From positions 33,885 through 64,670 of the forward strand of contig JAHBMJ010005630.1 of the NCBI GenBank assembly GCA_018398765.1: DNA of 30,786 nucleotides, written 5' to 3'. The notes below the pieces were generated by a model. It ran no database searches, was not told where the DNA came from, and worked only from the letters and a program-made list of their open reading frames with translations. The stretch is from Chromera velia (taxonomy: Eukaryota; Sar; Chromeraceae). Below, in pieces: positions 1 to 26,436 of the stretch. A program made the translations under genes and the position numbers. The first letter of the stretch is position 1. The number at the start of each line of letters is the position of its first letter.

Positions 1-1215
1 AGCTGACCGATTCCGACGTGGCGACGCATCTGTTGCCATGTATTGCCATGCAGCATGCATCGATCTGATTCGATCAGCCTCAAGAGCATGCATCCTCGAT
101 TCGTACAAGCAAACAGTTCTACACATAGGTTTTATGCCTCAGTCCATAGACCGTTCTAGAAGACAGAAGTCGTAGAACAATCAAAAAAGCTAGAAAAGAC
201 TTTTTTAATTTTAATTTATCATTGTATTTTGTTTATTTTGTTTTATGAAGTGTATTTAAATGATATTATAACATCAGACTACATGTGATTTTTAAGTTTG
301 AGAGTCATTTAGGTCGGTACCGAAAGATCTGATCCGAAATCCGATACCGACCCCCCCTCTGGTACCAAGGTACCGAAAGTACCGAGACTTAACAACACTG
401 CCTCAGGGCCTAAGACATCCTAGGACACTGCATGTTGCCATTTTATCTTTTAGAAATCGCTAGAGAGGTTGCTCCCATAAACGGCAGGGGGGTGTGCCTC
501 ACTCTTGAGGCTCACACCACACCCCGTAGTGATGGTGACGCCTAAGCCGATGGCGATGGTGCATGATGATGATGCTGATAAGATCGAGGCAGGCTCAGAC
601 AGCAGGCTTAGGAGCTAGAGAGGCAGTAATTTAGTGTATACTAGAGTGTATAGTGATGTAAACTATGATTAACTAGGTTGTAAAGTATAATTAACTTAGT
701 GAAGGTATAGTTTAAAGCTAGGTTTAAAATAATTTAATAAGTAGTTGAGTTGATATCTAAATTTATCATCATCATCATTATTATCATTATACCGTGTAAT
801 TTATACGTCATTGCCGTTAGTATCATCCACGATCGATTCATCACCTCAGACTCGTTTGCCTATACCAGTGGTCTAGCTTTTAAGACTTCCAAAGTTTGCT
901 AATTAAGAGACAAATTTTGCAGTTAGCCCTCCAACAAAGAATAAATCATGCATACTTAGATTAACTAATACAATGGCTATATGCGTTCTGCTATTAGCCG
1001 CATAATTAGCAACATAATTAGCCTCATTTTAAATCAAATAGAAAATGTTTAAATTAAATCCATTGCAGCATCGTTAGGTCCATTGTCAGAACTTCAAGTT
1101 TTATATGTTGTTTTAAGTATAATAACACTTAAATTAATAAATATATAGAACTGAAACAATAAAAAAGTGGTCTAGCTCATATAAGTAATACAAGCACTAT
1201 AACAAACACGAAGTC
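1..1215. other. AT-rich region without a recognised gene
   Basis: No open frame with coding character was found on either strand. The stretch is AT-rich, with short ATC/ATT runs near 765-790. At 312-322 and 342-352 there is an imperfect inverted repeat of 11 bases around GGTACCG-like motifs, followed by further GGTACC copies to about 386. Nothing here resembles an RNA gene. Confidence 0.6.
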
Positions 1216-1223
1216 CATCCATA

Positions 1224-1717
1224 GGCCATCCATCCATCCATCCATCCATCCATCCATCCATCGATGAAGCAATCAATCAATCAATGCATCCATCCATATC
1301 CATCCATATCCATCCATATCCATCCATATCCATCCATATCCATCCATATCCATCCATATCCATCCATATCCATCCATCCATACATCCATACATCCATACA
1401 TCCATATCCATCCATCCATCCATCCATCCATCCATCCATCCATCCATCAATGAATGAATGAATGAATGAATGAATGAATGAATCAATCAATCAATCAATC
1501 AATGCATCCATCCATCCATCCATCGATCCATCCATCCATCCATATCCATCCATCCATCCACCCATCCATATCCATCTATCCATCCATCCATCCATCCATC
1601 CATCCATATCCATCCATCGATATCCATCCATCCATCCATCCATCCATCCATCAATCAATCAATCCATCAATGAATGAATGAATGAATGAATGAATGAATC
1701 AATCAATCAATCAATCG

Positions 1718-1767
<50 letters not shown>

Positions 1768-1768
1768 C
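1224..1768. repeat. Compound tetranucleotide array (CCAT, ATCA, GAAT types)
   Basis: The array begins as CCAT/ATCC units interrupted by CCATAT hexamers. It passes through two blocks of TGAA repeats (about 1447-1485 and 1669-1700) and ends in a pure ATCA run to 1768. Frames that stay open here translate only to Ile-His-Pro-Ser type periodic peptides and are not genes. Confidence 0.95.
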
Positions 1769-2132
1769 AAAACGTTTATACGAGCCGACTATGCGGAAAA
1801 TCAAGATAGGCGACGTAAGACAACAAGCGTAAAACTAGGCGTAAAAAGAAACCCACCTTAGGGAAAGTTAGGAAACAAAGAGAATAGGGTGTGAGCCGGT
1901 GTAAAGCGACCACTGTCCATCAGGAAAAATAACGGAAAACAGGCAAGCATCGATCTTCTGACTTTAAAGTCAGTAGTAAGTTCCTACCAGCCTCAGTAGA
2001 GACGTTCTCTAACTACCAGCGACTCATCAATCAGCATTCATATGCAAATCTCAAGTGGGCAAGGTGGGTCATGAAGAGAGAGAAGAAGTTGATTAATGAG
2101 ACTTTTCGATCTCTTTGAATTTTTCTTGCAAA

Positions 2133-3175
2133 TTAACCAAGTGAGTTAAATAAAGTCAGCACGTACAGCTGGTGCTGATGGACGGATCGATAAACTATGT
2201 CCCAAGCAGAATTCCGGTGGTTACCAGGGCCGCAGCTGCACTCAGGTACACAAAAGGCAATTAAGCAAAGAGGGATCGAGGCTGAATCAATGTTTGTTTC
2301 TGCACAAAAAAATGGATTCAACGACTGAGTCGTGACCGTGAGCATTACACTTCGAGCTCCCAGGAGTGCGTTTGTGATTGTCTGGCTTGGCAGCGATATC
2401 TTTCTCTTTTTCCGGTTTCTTTCAATCGCCCGCTGTACCGACAAAATCAGGTTGAAACAGTGTGAGGGGACGCAGATCACAAAAGCGACTTGGACGAGAC
2501 ACGGACCAGTGCAAAGGGCTGTACAGCATCTTGGCATTGAAGGATCTCATATGAGAAGCGCCGTAGAGTAATACAAGAGGAAAAGGTGGTGCGTGAACAG
2601 AAAGCAACTCGGTGTAGATTTTGGATTCTGCCCAACTCACATGATGCCGCCAGTGTGATCACAAGCGCCACTACGGAGGGAGCTGCTGCGACCACGGAGG
2701 TCCTGTCAAAGCAGGAAGCGCTCTGGAAGGCGTTCCTCGTGCCGTTGGAGCAGGACGAAGTCACGCGAAGACACTGACGCCAAGAACAACCTGCTAGAAA
2801 GCACGCCTCCGTTGGCCTCTGAGGTGCAAACTCCAGCATTTTGTTTCCTGTGAATGTGGTGTCACTCGCGCATTCAACCACTTCATCAACCGTGGAGGTG
2901 TAGTAGGAAACATCGGAGCTGTAGCTGCTGGTCGTCTCATTATCGGTGCTGCTGGTGGTGTAGTTCCCCCACCCGAGATAGTCCTGGTTGACCAGCTTCT
3001 CCGTCAGGTAACCCATGTCAGCCCCCCTCCAGTTTGTACAGCTTGAGGGAGCTGTCGAGACACACTCGAAGCTTTGATGGAAAGCGTCTCCGAGCATGTA
3101 GAGAGACAAGAACGCACCGATCGAACCGACCAGCAGCAAAGCCGAACCTTTGACTCCAAAACTCCCAAAGACCAT
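2133..3175 (-). CDS. Putative multi-pass membrane protein, two exons
   Basis: Function unrecognised. Exon 1 runs from 3175 down to 2641, exon 2 from 2518 down to the TAA at 2133-2135. The intron 2519-2640 has a GTGAGT donor and a TACAG acceptor, and splicing joins a leftover T to CC in frame. The ATG at 3173-3175 is chosen because upstream in-frame codons reach a TAG without another ATG. The protein of about 307 residues starts with a hydrophobic segment (about residues 8-30). A Ser/Thr/Tyr/Cys-rich loop follows with three N-glycosylation sequons (NYT, NET, NGT). Two more hydrophobic segments flank the splice site, with a basic stretch (ERNRKKRK) after the last. This suggests an exported loop and a basic cytosolic side. 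The last 60 residues look less protein-like, so a further intron or an earlier end is possible. Confidence 0.55.
2519..2640 (-). other. Intron of the membrane-protein gene
   Basis: On the minus strand the donor is T|GTGAGT and the acceptor is TACAG|CC. Removing 122 bases joins two hydrophobic stretches in one frame, with phase 1 + 2. Confidence 0.55.
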
Positions 3176-3380
3176 CACAGTACGAAGCCAGCCAGACAAG
3201 GAAGTCTGAGTCCTCCTCTCCGTCCCTGTCCTTTTTGCGGATCCTGGGAGAAGGTCATGTACCTATGTGCTTATATACCACCTGGTGGGACATCAACTCG
3301 GGCGAGCGTTGGCTAGAGAGAGTTGGTATCTTCCAGACGAACTTCTTCTCAGATCGAATCGATCAATCGACAGCTGTGTG

Positions 3381-3539
3381 CGTATATATATATATATATA
3401 CACACGCTGGTCGGTCGAAAAGCCATATGATAGTTCGCTCAACATGACCATGCAGCTCCAGAAACGTATATATACATATGCATGTACACCATCCATGCAT
3501 AATACGTATAAATATATATACATAAATAAAAATGTGCTT

Positions 3540-3575
<36 letters not shown>

Positions 3576-3686
3576 CATAATTAACGTATATAGTATGTAT
3601 ACATGCATGGATGCATGTATTATATATATATGCATATACAATTAAATTGATTTAATTTTGTATATATATATATATATATATATATT
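3381..3686. repeat. TA dinucleotide arrays
   Basis: Perfect or nearly perfect TA runs lie at about 3382-3402, 3542-3573 and 3661-3686, with mixed ATG/TA sequence between. They sit between the membrane-protein gene and the Cys-rich gene, where no coding sequence was found. 3687-4001 is also AT-rich apart from a G-rich patch near 3760-3790 and shows no gene. Confidence 0.9.
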
Positions 3687-4001
3687 TGCATCATTGCAAC
3701 AGAGGTCATCAATAATTGTGCAACGTGAACAACACATTATATAGGGCTTTTATACGCGGCCGTTTGGCGGGGGAGGGGGGGCGCGGGGGGAGCTATATAC
3801 ATCCCTACCCTTGAATTTTGCTATAGGAAAATTTTTAAATGAAATTTTTATTTAATGTAGGTTGTGTAGCGTTAAGCTTAACATATAAAAACACTAACAT
3901 TACTCTCATAAGTCAACACAATTAATCATTTTTCTGCCTAAGAATCATTACTGTGAGAAATAATATTTTGAGGGATGATTCATGACTAAGAGGCATACGG
4001 G

Positions 4002-5103
4002 TCATAACTGATGAGTAGCAGCTGCATCTGGGGACTGCACTAAATCTTTTGGACAAACACACTTCTTCTTTGATCGACCTTCTTTACAGCCACAATTCTT
4101 CGCAATCGGCCCCCGTCTCTTTTTTGGATTCGCAAGGGCCTCAAGACAATCTGTATTTGGCTGATGGCAACGGACATGGGCGGCTCGACATTCCGGATGC
4201 ATGCCTGCGTGCAAGGGCCGACCACCCTTTGAAGGCACGTTCAGTAGAGTGACCTCTTTAGACTCACTTTCCTTTTCCCAATCGATTGCTTTTGCTATAC
4301 ATTCTGTCCACCCCCCACACCTCCAATACTCCCCCCCACAATGGAAACAAAGGCGGCAAATGTGAAGCCACACGAGCGGAAGGCGCTTTGTCCACTCATT
4401 CTCGCTCCCGGTCATCATTTGCTTCCGCCATTCTAGACCCCATTCTATTACTGTCTTTAGTCCCTCAATCTTGACTGCCTACAGTAGTGAAATCAAAAGG
4501 AAAAGCATGTCAAAGGAACTGAATATGGAAGAGATAGCCTTCTCAATACATGTTGAAGAGACTGACCCCCAGATTCCCTCGAGCCCATGGGCCTCCACGG
4601 ATGGGAGTCTTCTCTACAGACAGACTGAGGGGAGGCTTCCTATACACGATCCAGCGGGCAAGAAAGAGGACTACAACCCAATTAATTTCACTCTCTAACA
4701 AATCATTAGCTGCAACTACAGCCAAAACAAACACTTTCACTGTAGCCTTTTTCAGAGGAACCAGCCACGGAGTTGGCTTGCTGCTGCTGAAATGGAATTT
4801 CCACTCCGGAGCCGTCTCTTTTTTCTTCTCCCAGACTCGCGTTTCTGCCACATCAGATGCAGTTAACAAATCATCATCGGCAAGTCCTGAGCCGCCATAA
4901 ATCCGTTTGGTTCCTTGTTCTGTTTCTCCAATCACTGCATAGATGGCGCCATCTCCTTTGGACACAGAGACAGAGTGGAGAGAAGAGTGACACGTCTGAA
5001 GAATCTCTATCAGTGTGTCCCATGAAAGAAGAGGTAAACAATCTGAGTCTGGATTTGTAAAATATTGAGACCACACAGTCAAAAGAATAATAGGCAACGT
5101 CAT
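4002..5103 (-). CDS. Putative Cys-rich protein with CXC-like tail, two or more exons
   Basis: Function not established. Exon A reads from the ATG at 5101-5103 down to about 4578 and exon B from about 4478 to the stop at 4002. They join through a GTCAGT donor and a CTGTAG acceptor in phase 0. Exon A gives about 175 residues without a family I recognise. Exon B is rich in Cys and His: CFHCGG, WRCGGWTEC and HPEC, then RCHQPNTDC and finally CGCKEGRSKKKCVC. The last motif resembles half of a tesmin/TSO1 CXC zinc-binding repeat (C-x-C ... C-x-C with basic residues between) but lacks the middle Cys. Such repeats bind DNA in known proteins; a decayed mobile-element protein is equally possible. Plus-strand frames in the same place lack this pattern. 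The start and extra 5' exons are uncertain. Confidence 0.4.
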
Positions 5104-5150
5104 TTGCTTGTGTCCTAAGCAGTCACTTCATTTTCAGTCCAAGCAATCGG

Positions 5151-5393
5151 CTGAAACGCCAAAACAGAAACCAGCTTTTGTTCCCCCCTGCTCTTATCTC
5201 AAACAACACATGAGAAATCGGACCCAAAAAGTCGGTATTTTCATAAAATAACCGTCGGAAGTTTTCCGGAAAACTATAGAGACTATCAAACAACGATTCA
5301 AAAAGCGATTGAAGTTATCTATCAGATGCAAGAGGAACAATCTGAAGTTGATTTCAACAAAGAACAGAGAACACTGACAGACTGATTTCAGGA
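5151..5393 (+). other. Possible coding fragment, plus strand, frame-broken
   Basis: After a TTTTCAG acceptor-like site near 5142, one plus frame reads a hydrophilic peptide to a stop near 5250. A second frame then reads through a segment including SFPENYRDYQTTIQKAIEVI to a stop near 5389. Both have coding-like composition and no recognised family. This could be a remnant exon of a lost or frameshifted gene, or chance. Confidence 0.25.
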
Positions 5394-5542
5394 TATGTGA
5401 TATAGCATAATTGCAGGCAAAGCCTGGCAGAGCTAAGCTCAGATGCATGTATGGCTGTATTGGTGAGCCAATACATTTTTTTCTTATTTTTTTAATATGT
5501 TCGCATAGCAAAATTCAAGGGCAGGGGTCTATATTTGTGCAT

Positions 5543-5554
5543 CCCCCCCCCCCC
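5543..5554. repeat. C12 homopolymer run
   Basis: Twelve C in a row. Similar poly-G runs occur elsewhere in the window, so length errors at such sites are likely. Confidence 0.9.
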
Positions 5555-5663
5555 GGCGCGAGAGAGCCCTCCCAAAACAACAGTTGTTTGATTGCCACAT
5601 ACATGCATGCATGCATGCATTATTATATACACGTGTATTTGTATACACGGAATAGCTATGTAT

Positions 5664-5711
5664 GCATAGCCTCTATTATGAGTATATGCATAGCCTCTAT
5701 TATGAGTATAT
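5664..5711. repeat. 24-base unit repeated twice
   Basis: The 24-base unit beginning GCATAGCCTCTATTATG occurs at 5664-5687 and exactly again at 5688-5711, just upstream of the large gene. It lies in otherwise gene-free sequence (5394-5894) that also holds a run of GCAT units near 5603. Confidence 0.9.
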
Positions 5712-5894
5712 GCATCACATATGCGTTGGATGGATCGATCCATCTGGTGCGTTATTCCTCGTTGAAGAACTCTCCTCCATCTCCGTTTCTTGCTACTTTC
5801 CCAAAAGGACATTTACGGCAACACAATGCCGAAACCTCTGGGGGTTACGGTGCGAGACTGAAGTTGTTTCATTCTCCGTTTGCATCTGCCTTCT

Positions 5895-21368
<15,474 letters not shown>

Positions 21369-22240
21369 ATTCCAAAAGAATGCTTCTGCATACAATTTTC
21401 GCAGTCCAAACAAAACGATATCCTTAAAGCATCCAAAAATATATAGAAGTCCATATGAAATTGTTATAAATGTTTGCAGTTTAAATCATATTTAAATACA
21501 CAAAAAAACGATTGATATGTAAAGCCCTCCAATAGTATGGGCTAATATTGTGTTTCATCTTTTTTTAATAAAATTACATTCAGTTTTTAAACTTACAATA
21601 AAATTTATCATTGAGTTTTCAATAGTTTTTAAGCAATTTAAATGATTTCATTGTAATTTTAAAAATGTATGCAAAAAGTGTGAACAACCTGCGGCTGATA
21701 GATGCAATGACAGAGGTGGTAGGGTGCGATTTCACTCAATTCTGTCATATTCTGCTATTCCGGGCCTTTTTCTAGCTATGCACGATATGGTCTGCATATT
21801 ATATAACATAGCAAATCATGATGCAATATACTAGTATGGCGTTATATAGCGTAAGCAAACTTGCGAATGGTCTTAAAATGTAAAAAAAAAATATAACGGG
21901 TTGACACACGTGGTTAATGCACATAAGTTTGTAACTGTTTGTTAGAATTGATTGAGGGTTTTTTTATGTATGCCGCGTCTGCATATATAAAGGGCGGATC
22001 TAACCTAGTTTGTCTTAGTTTATCCATTAGAAAAATATCTTTGATTGCGAGAATTGTTTAATGATTAAGTGTTTCCCACCTTGCTTGCCGCTGTTACTAG
22101 GACTATAAGGGTTTTGACGCTTTTCTGAGCGAATTTGAAGGCGAATTGGAGTGGAACTTTGCGGGGCCTTTTTTTAAATGAAAGCTGCATATCGTTGCAT
22201 GCCCGCGTGGGCTCTGCACTGCATGAGAGGAAAAGTTTGG
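21369..22240 (+). other. AT-rich 3' flank with candidate poly(A) signals
   Basis: AATAAA occurs at about 21567 and again at about 21598, roughly 200 bases after the stop of the large gene; these are plausible poly(A) signals on the plus strand. The remainder to 22240 is AT-rich, and I see no gene in it. Confidence 0.4.
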
Positions 22241-22242
22241 AC

Positions 22243-22709
22243 ATGCTTTATCCCTCCTGTCCGGCCACCTTATGGCGTCCAGACAGAAGGTAAAGCAAGG
22301 ATAAGAACCTTAGGAAGATCTAGAGAAAGAACGTGAGCAACACTCAGTCAGGCAACAGTTTACAGAAGGTTTGTCCCTACATTAGTTTAACTTCTGGCAC
22401 GATCTGGTATTCCAATCGGCTAGATTCATTCTATTATACACGGTTTCTGCTCATTCCTCTCTCTCAGACTCTAGAGTTCTCTTGATCTGTGACAAACAGA
22501 CATCAGACTCGAACAATACTATCCGTTACTCAACTGGCATGTTGTTTGAATGCGAAGGTCAGACTCGACTCCGACAACTTTGATCGATGCGTGTGACACG
22601 TACGAAGCAAAGCGCGGCGGTGACATATGGCGTCGGCATGCGGGCTCTCTCAGTCATGTACGGCGCATGCGAAGGCTCAAAGGGCAGCACCACAGGGTAG
22701 GACTCCACA
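22243..22709. repeat. Direct repeat copy A of a 460-base element
   Basis: This copy aligns along its whole length with 24296-24757, with about 30 substitutions and small indels by eye. It starts TGCTTT and ends near CTCCACA, so it is formally TG...CA like an LTR. One frame resembles the middle of a copia RNase H (DKQTSDSNN, then R-STGMLFECEG, then KQSAAVTYGV), so it may instead be a duplicated coding fragment. Confidence 0.75.
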
Positions 22710-24295
22710 GATCCCCCCCAGCCACGGACAGAGAAATCGCGTCCTCGCGATAAATGAAAGAACGGGTCGAGGATGCGCTTCAATACCCGAAGTAGATCTC
22801 ATCCAAGTCGCCATAGATGTCGTTAAAGCTTCAAAAACTTCATCTTGATGGCATCCGTATCCAAAATCTCCGGGGAGCTATACAAATCACCTCCGTACGT
22901 ACACTCAGAACGATCTCAAAACGGCATGATGTGTGAGGCGTGCTCGTAAGTCCAAGGTCACCCAGAGATAGGCGCCCGATGCAGATACTGGTGGCACCAA
23001 TAAAAGTACCTCTCCAGCGCCTGTGTATGTCGTTGACCGGAAGACTCGATCGGAGTTGTGGGTCTCTAGCACCAGCTAGTCTAGGAGCATGATGCCCATA
23101 TGTATGCGTCCAACTCGGCGTCAACGAATTGTTAACAGCTGCAAAGGGATATAGAGAAAAGAAAAGGGTGCAGCTACACACTGCTCCACTCATGGCTTCC
23201 TCAAAGCTTGTTTGTATGTCGGCCATCCTCGTTCTCACTAAGCTACCATGCCAAATCAAACGACACTTCAGAACACTCTGTCACGACCTCACTCCTTGAG
23301 GTGCTTTGCTCCGATTCTTCGATCGTTTGCTCCATGAGCAGCCATCACCGGCTTCAAATCCTTCCACTTTCTCACTGTCAGTCGAGAGGAATGGTGCAAC
23401 CGGGGTTTACCAACCCATCACAGAGGAACCCGGTCATGCGGCAGCAGTTATACACTTGACTTCTCGTACTTCAAGCCTGCCGTTCCCTCAGGGGCATCAA
23501 ATATTACATCCAATGCTTCCTGGCTCAACATCAAGATAGAAAGTGCAAGTCTTCTCGGCTTCCGACAGCATGTCACTTTGTAGCAGAAGGAACTCTCTCA
23601 GCTCTGCTCTTTTGGAGGGAAGTCCTGACGACTTCATGAGCGTCTGTACACAATGGATGGAGTGGTCGTAGGGCCGTGGCACACTTAGCCTCCTGCTAAG
23701 CGCCCATACCTTTCGCATCATTTCAACACAAAAGGATTATCGCACAAAGGTGCCAACCACCGTGAATAAGTGCACACACTAGCTGACAGAGTGAGACCAA
23801 ATGTGGACAGTCAGTCATATGCAGACACGCACACAGCAAACAGCAGAGTCAACGCCGGACATGCACACGCCGGTTCTGATCGATCAGGTACAGAACTAGT
23901 CATACACTCACAGAATAGCAAGCAAAAGAAGCAATCTACTGGCTGTTTTATTTGCGATGCACTCGTAGACGGCAATTTCCATGAGATGGAGTCACTCCAA
24001 AGTCTAAGCAACACTAAGTAACATTTCCACGATCGGTTCCATACAGAGGTCTCCGATCCACTTCTCTAATCAGGAACGCCACCCCGAGTTCCCAGTCTAC
24101 CACGATGATCTCGAAAAGAGGGCTCCGGACAGCTTGGGACGCAAGGGGACACTGAATTCCCCCACTCACGGTCTTTGTCTGACCGTGCCCATATCGTTGC
24201 AATCGGTTTCCAACTGTTGCGCAAAAGGACAGATCTGGTCTCCATCACAGAAGGTACTCAAGAGTCGACACTCATCGAGCTGAGCGTTCACCACA
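22710..24295. other. Sequence between the direct repeats, possibly decayed retroelement interior
   Basis: Only short frames exist on both strands, and none is convincing. One plus frame near 23770-24020 ends with a basic stretch and GCFICDALVDGNFHEM, faintly like a gag zinc-knuckle tail but without the full CCHC pattern. If the flanking repeats are LTRs, this 1.6 kb would be a degraded or non-autonomous interior. Confidence 0.3.
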
Positions 24296-24757
24296 ATGCT
24301 TTGTCCCTCCTGTCCGGCCACCTTATGGCGTCCAGACAGAAGGTAAAACGAGGATAAGAACCTTAGGAATCTAGAGAAGGAACGTGAGTAACACTCAGTC
24401 AGGCAACAGTTTACAGAAGGTTTGTCCCTACATCAGTTTAAGTTCTGGCGCGATCTGGTATTCCAATCAGCTGGATTCATTCTATCATATACGGTTTCTG
24501 CTCATTCCTCTCTCTCAGACTCTAGAGTTCTCTTGATCTATGACAAACAGACATCAGACTCGAACAATGCTATCCGTTGCTCAAGTGACATGTTGTTTGA
24601 ATGCGAAGGTCAGACTTGACTCCGACAACTTTGATCGACGCGCGCGACACGTACGAAGCAAAGTGGCGGCGGAATGTGGCGTCGGCACGCGGGCTCTCTC
24701 AGTCATGTACGGCGCATGCGAAGGCTTAAAGGGTGGCGCCACAGGGTAGGAGTCCAC
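24296..24757. repeat. Direct repeat copy B of the 460-base element
   Basis: The partner of 22243-22709, in the same orientation and 2.05 kb downstream. Sequence after its right end does not match sequence after copy A. No clear target-site duplication was found outside the pair. Confidence 0.75.
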
Positions 24758-25278
24758 CGTCCCTAGGCTCTCTCGTTGCCTACCCGTCCATGCTGGAAGG
24801 GTGGCTCAGGACTTACCTTCCCTTCTTGCTGCCGGTATTCAAATACGATGAGCTGACGGAAAATGAGTGGGCAGAGCGTAAGAGTTCCGTATTCCAAAGC
24901 ACCCAGGATGCCATGCAGACACGGGAGATAAGCAATCACCACCCGCTGTACCTGCAAAGCCTCAACTACACTCAACACAACGCATACTACGCGAATTATT
25001 TCGTGGACCAGGTTGAGAGGCACTTCGCCGCTCATCCCGCGGGAAATGACCCCAAGACCCACAACACCACGCAGCTCCTCTCTTCACACCGGACCACCGA
25101 CCACCTCCAGCTTCCACAAACTGCAGCCGTCACATGCTGCCACCGCCCACAGATGCAGCTTACCTCTATGCCTCCATTCACTTGCCAATCCGGCCCCTCC
25201 TCAACGCCGCATCCACCACGAACACAGCCCGCCGGCCATTCCATCACAGCCCCTTCGAAGTCGGGAGAGGAGAGGTGA
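24757..25278 (+). CDS. Unrecognised open frame, possibly a fragment
   Basis: The plus frame is open through copy B into unique sequence and ends at the stop at 25276-25278. The part from about 24778 to 25090 has protein-like composition: an aromatic, hydrophobic start (LEGWLRTYLPFLLPVFKYDE), then a polar helical part with QSLNYTQHNAYYANYFVDQV. The end is Thr/Pro/His-rich and may be non-coding or frameshifted. I know no family for it. It could be a truncated host gene or the interior of a mobile element, since it lies directly against a repeat. Confidence 0.3.
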   Translation, partial: PSLGSLVAYPSMLEGWLRTYLPFLLPVFKYDELTENEWAERKSSVFQSTQDAMQTREISNHHPLYLQSLNYTQHNAYYANYFVDQVERHFAAHPAGNDPKTHNTTQLLSSHRTTDHLQLPQTAAVTCCHRPQMQLTSMPPFTCQSGPSSTPHPPRTQPAGHSITAPSKSGEER

Positions 25279-26044
25279 GAAGAGACTGTCCCACTTCAGA
25301 CCGTTTGCATTGGATGAATGGATGAATGGATGGATGAATGGATGAATGAATGAATGAATGGATGGATGGATGGATGGATGGATGAATGGATGGATGAATG
25401 GATGGATGAATGGGTGAATGGATGAATGAATGAATGAATGGATGGATGAATGGATGAATGAGTGGAAGGGTGAATGGATGGATGAATGGATGGATGAATG
25501 GGTGAATGGATGAATGAATGAATGAATGGATGGATGAATGGATGAATGAGTGGAAGGGTGAATGGATGAACGGATGAATGAATGAATGAATGAATGAATG
25601 AATGGATAGATGGATGAATGGATGAATGGACGAATGAATGAAAGGATGAATGGATGGATGGACGAATGGATGGATGAATGAATGAAATTTGAAAATGAAT
25701 GAATGAATGAATGAATGAATGAATGGATGGATGCATGGATGAATGGATGAATAGATGAATGAATGAATGAATGAATGAATGAATGAATGAATGAATAATG
25801 AATGAATGAATGAATGCATGAATGGATGGATGAATAGATGAATGAATGAATGAATGAATGAATGAATGGATGAATAGATGGGTGAATGGACGAATGGATG
25901 AATGGATCGATGAATGGATGAATGAATGAATGAATGGACGAATGAATGAATGAATGAATGAATGAATGAATGAATGAAGGAAGGAAGGAAGGAAGGAAGG
26001 AAGGAATGGATGGATGGATGATGATGGATGGCTGGCTGGATGGA

Positions 26045-26165
26045 TGATGGCACTGGGCCCGACTGGACCGCTCTCCCCGGACCTCTTTGACTAGACTGCT
26101 CGCACAAGACCGCTTTCACTGGACCACAGTGACTCTGACTGGCCCACTTTGTAGGGACTGCCCTG
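26045..26165. repeat. Unique island, copy 1, inside the array
   Basis: A stretch with GACTGGACC, CTCTCCCCGGACC and CACAGTGACTCTGACT motifs. It recurs in shortened form at 26350-26436, in the same orientation. Confidence 0.75.
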
Positions 26166-26349
26166 ACTGAATCGACCTTCTTGTTTCATCAGAGAAGACC
26201 AACTTGAAGATAAATGCGATGAATGAATGAATGGATGAATGTCATTGACTGAATAAATCGATGTCATTAATTGAATGGATGAATGAGTGAATGGGTGAAT
26301 GGGTGAATAGATGAATGAGTGAATGGATGGATGGCTAGATGGATGGATG

Positions 26350-26436
26350 GCACTGGACCCGACTGGACCACTCTCCCCGGACCACCTGACCGCTCTCAAT
26401 AGACCACAGTGACTCTGACTAGCCGCTTGTAGGGCG
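26350..26436. repeat. Unique island, copy 2, inside the array
   Basis: A shorter copy of 26045-26165 with an internal deletion of about 30 bases. Both copies follow a GGATGGATGGCACTGG-like junction, so array and island seem to have been duplicated together. Confidence 0.75.

Noticed and set aside
1224-1768. Telomere or CRISPR-like array
   Set aside because: The units are four bases with slippage variants, not a telomeric repeat, and there are no spacers.
3293-3641. Tyr-Ile-rich frames over TA arrays
   Set aside because: They are translations of TA dinucleotide repeats.
22840-23259. 139-codon minus-strand frame between the direct repeats
   Set aside because: No motif, low support from composition and no matching splice sites; kept as unassigned sequence.
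25244-26119. Long minus-strand open frame of Ile-His-Ser-Phe periodic sequence
   Set aside because: It is a translation of the GGAT/GAAT array; any four-base repeat without stops stays open in several frames.
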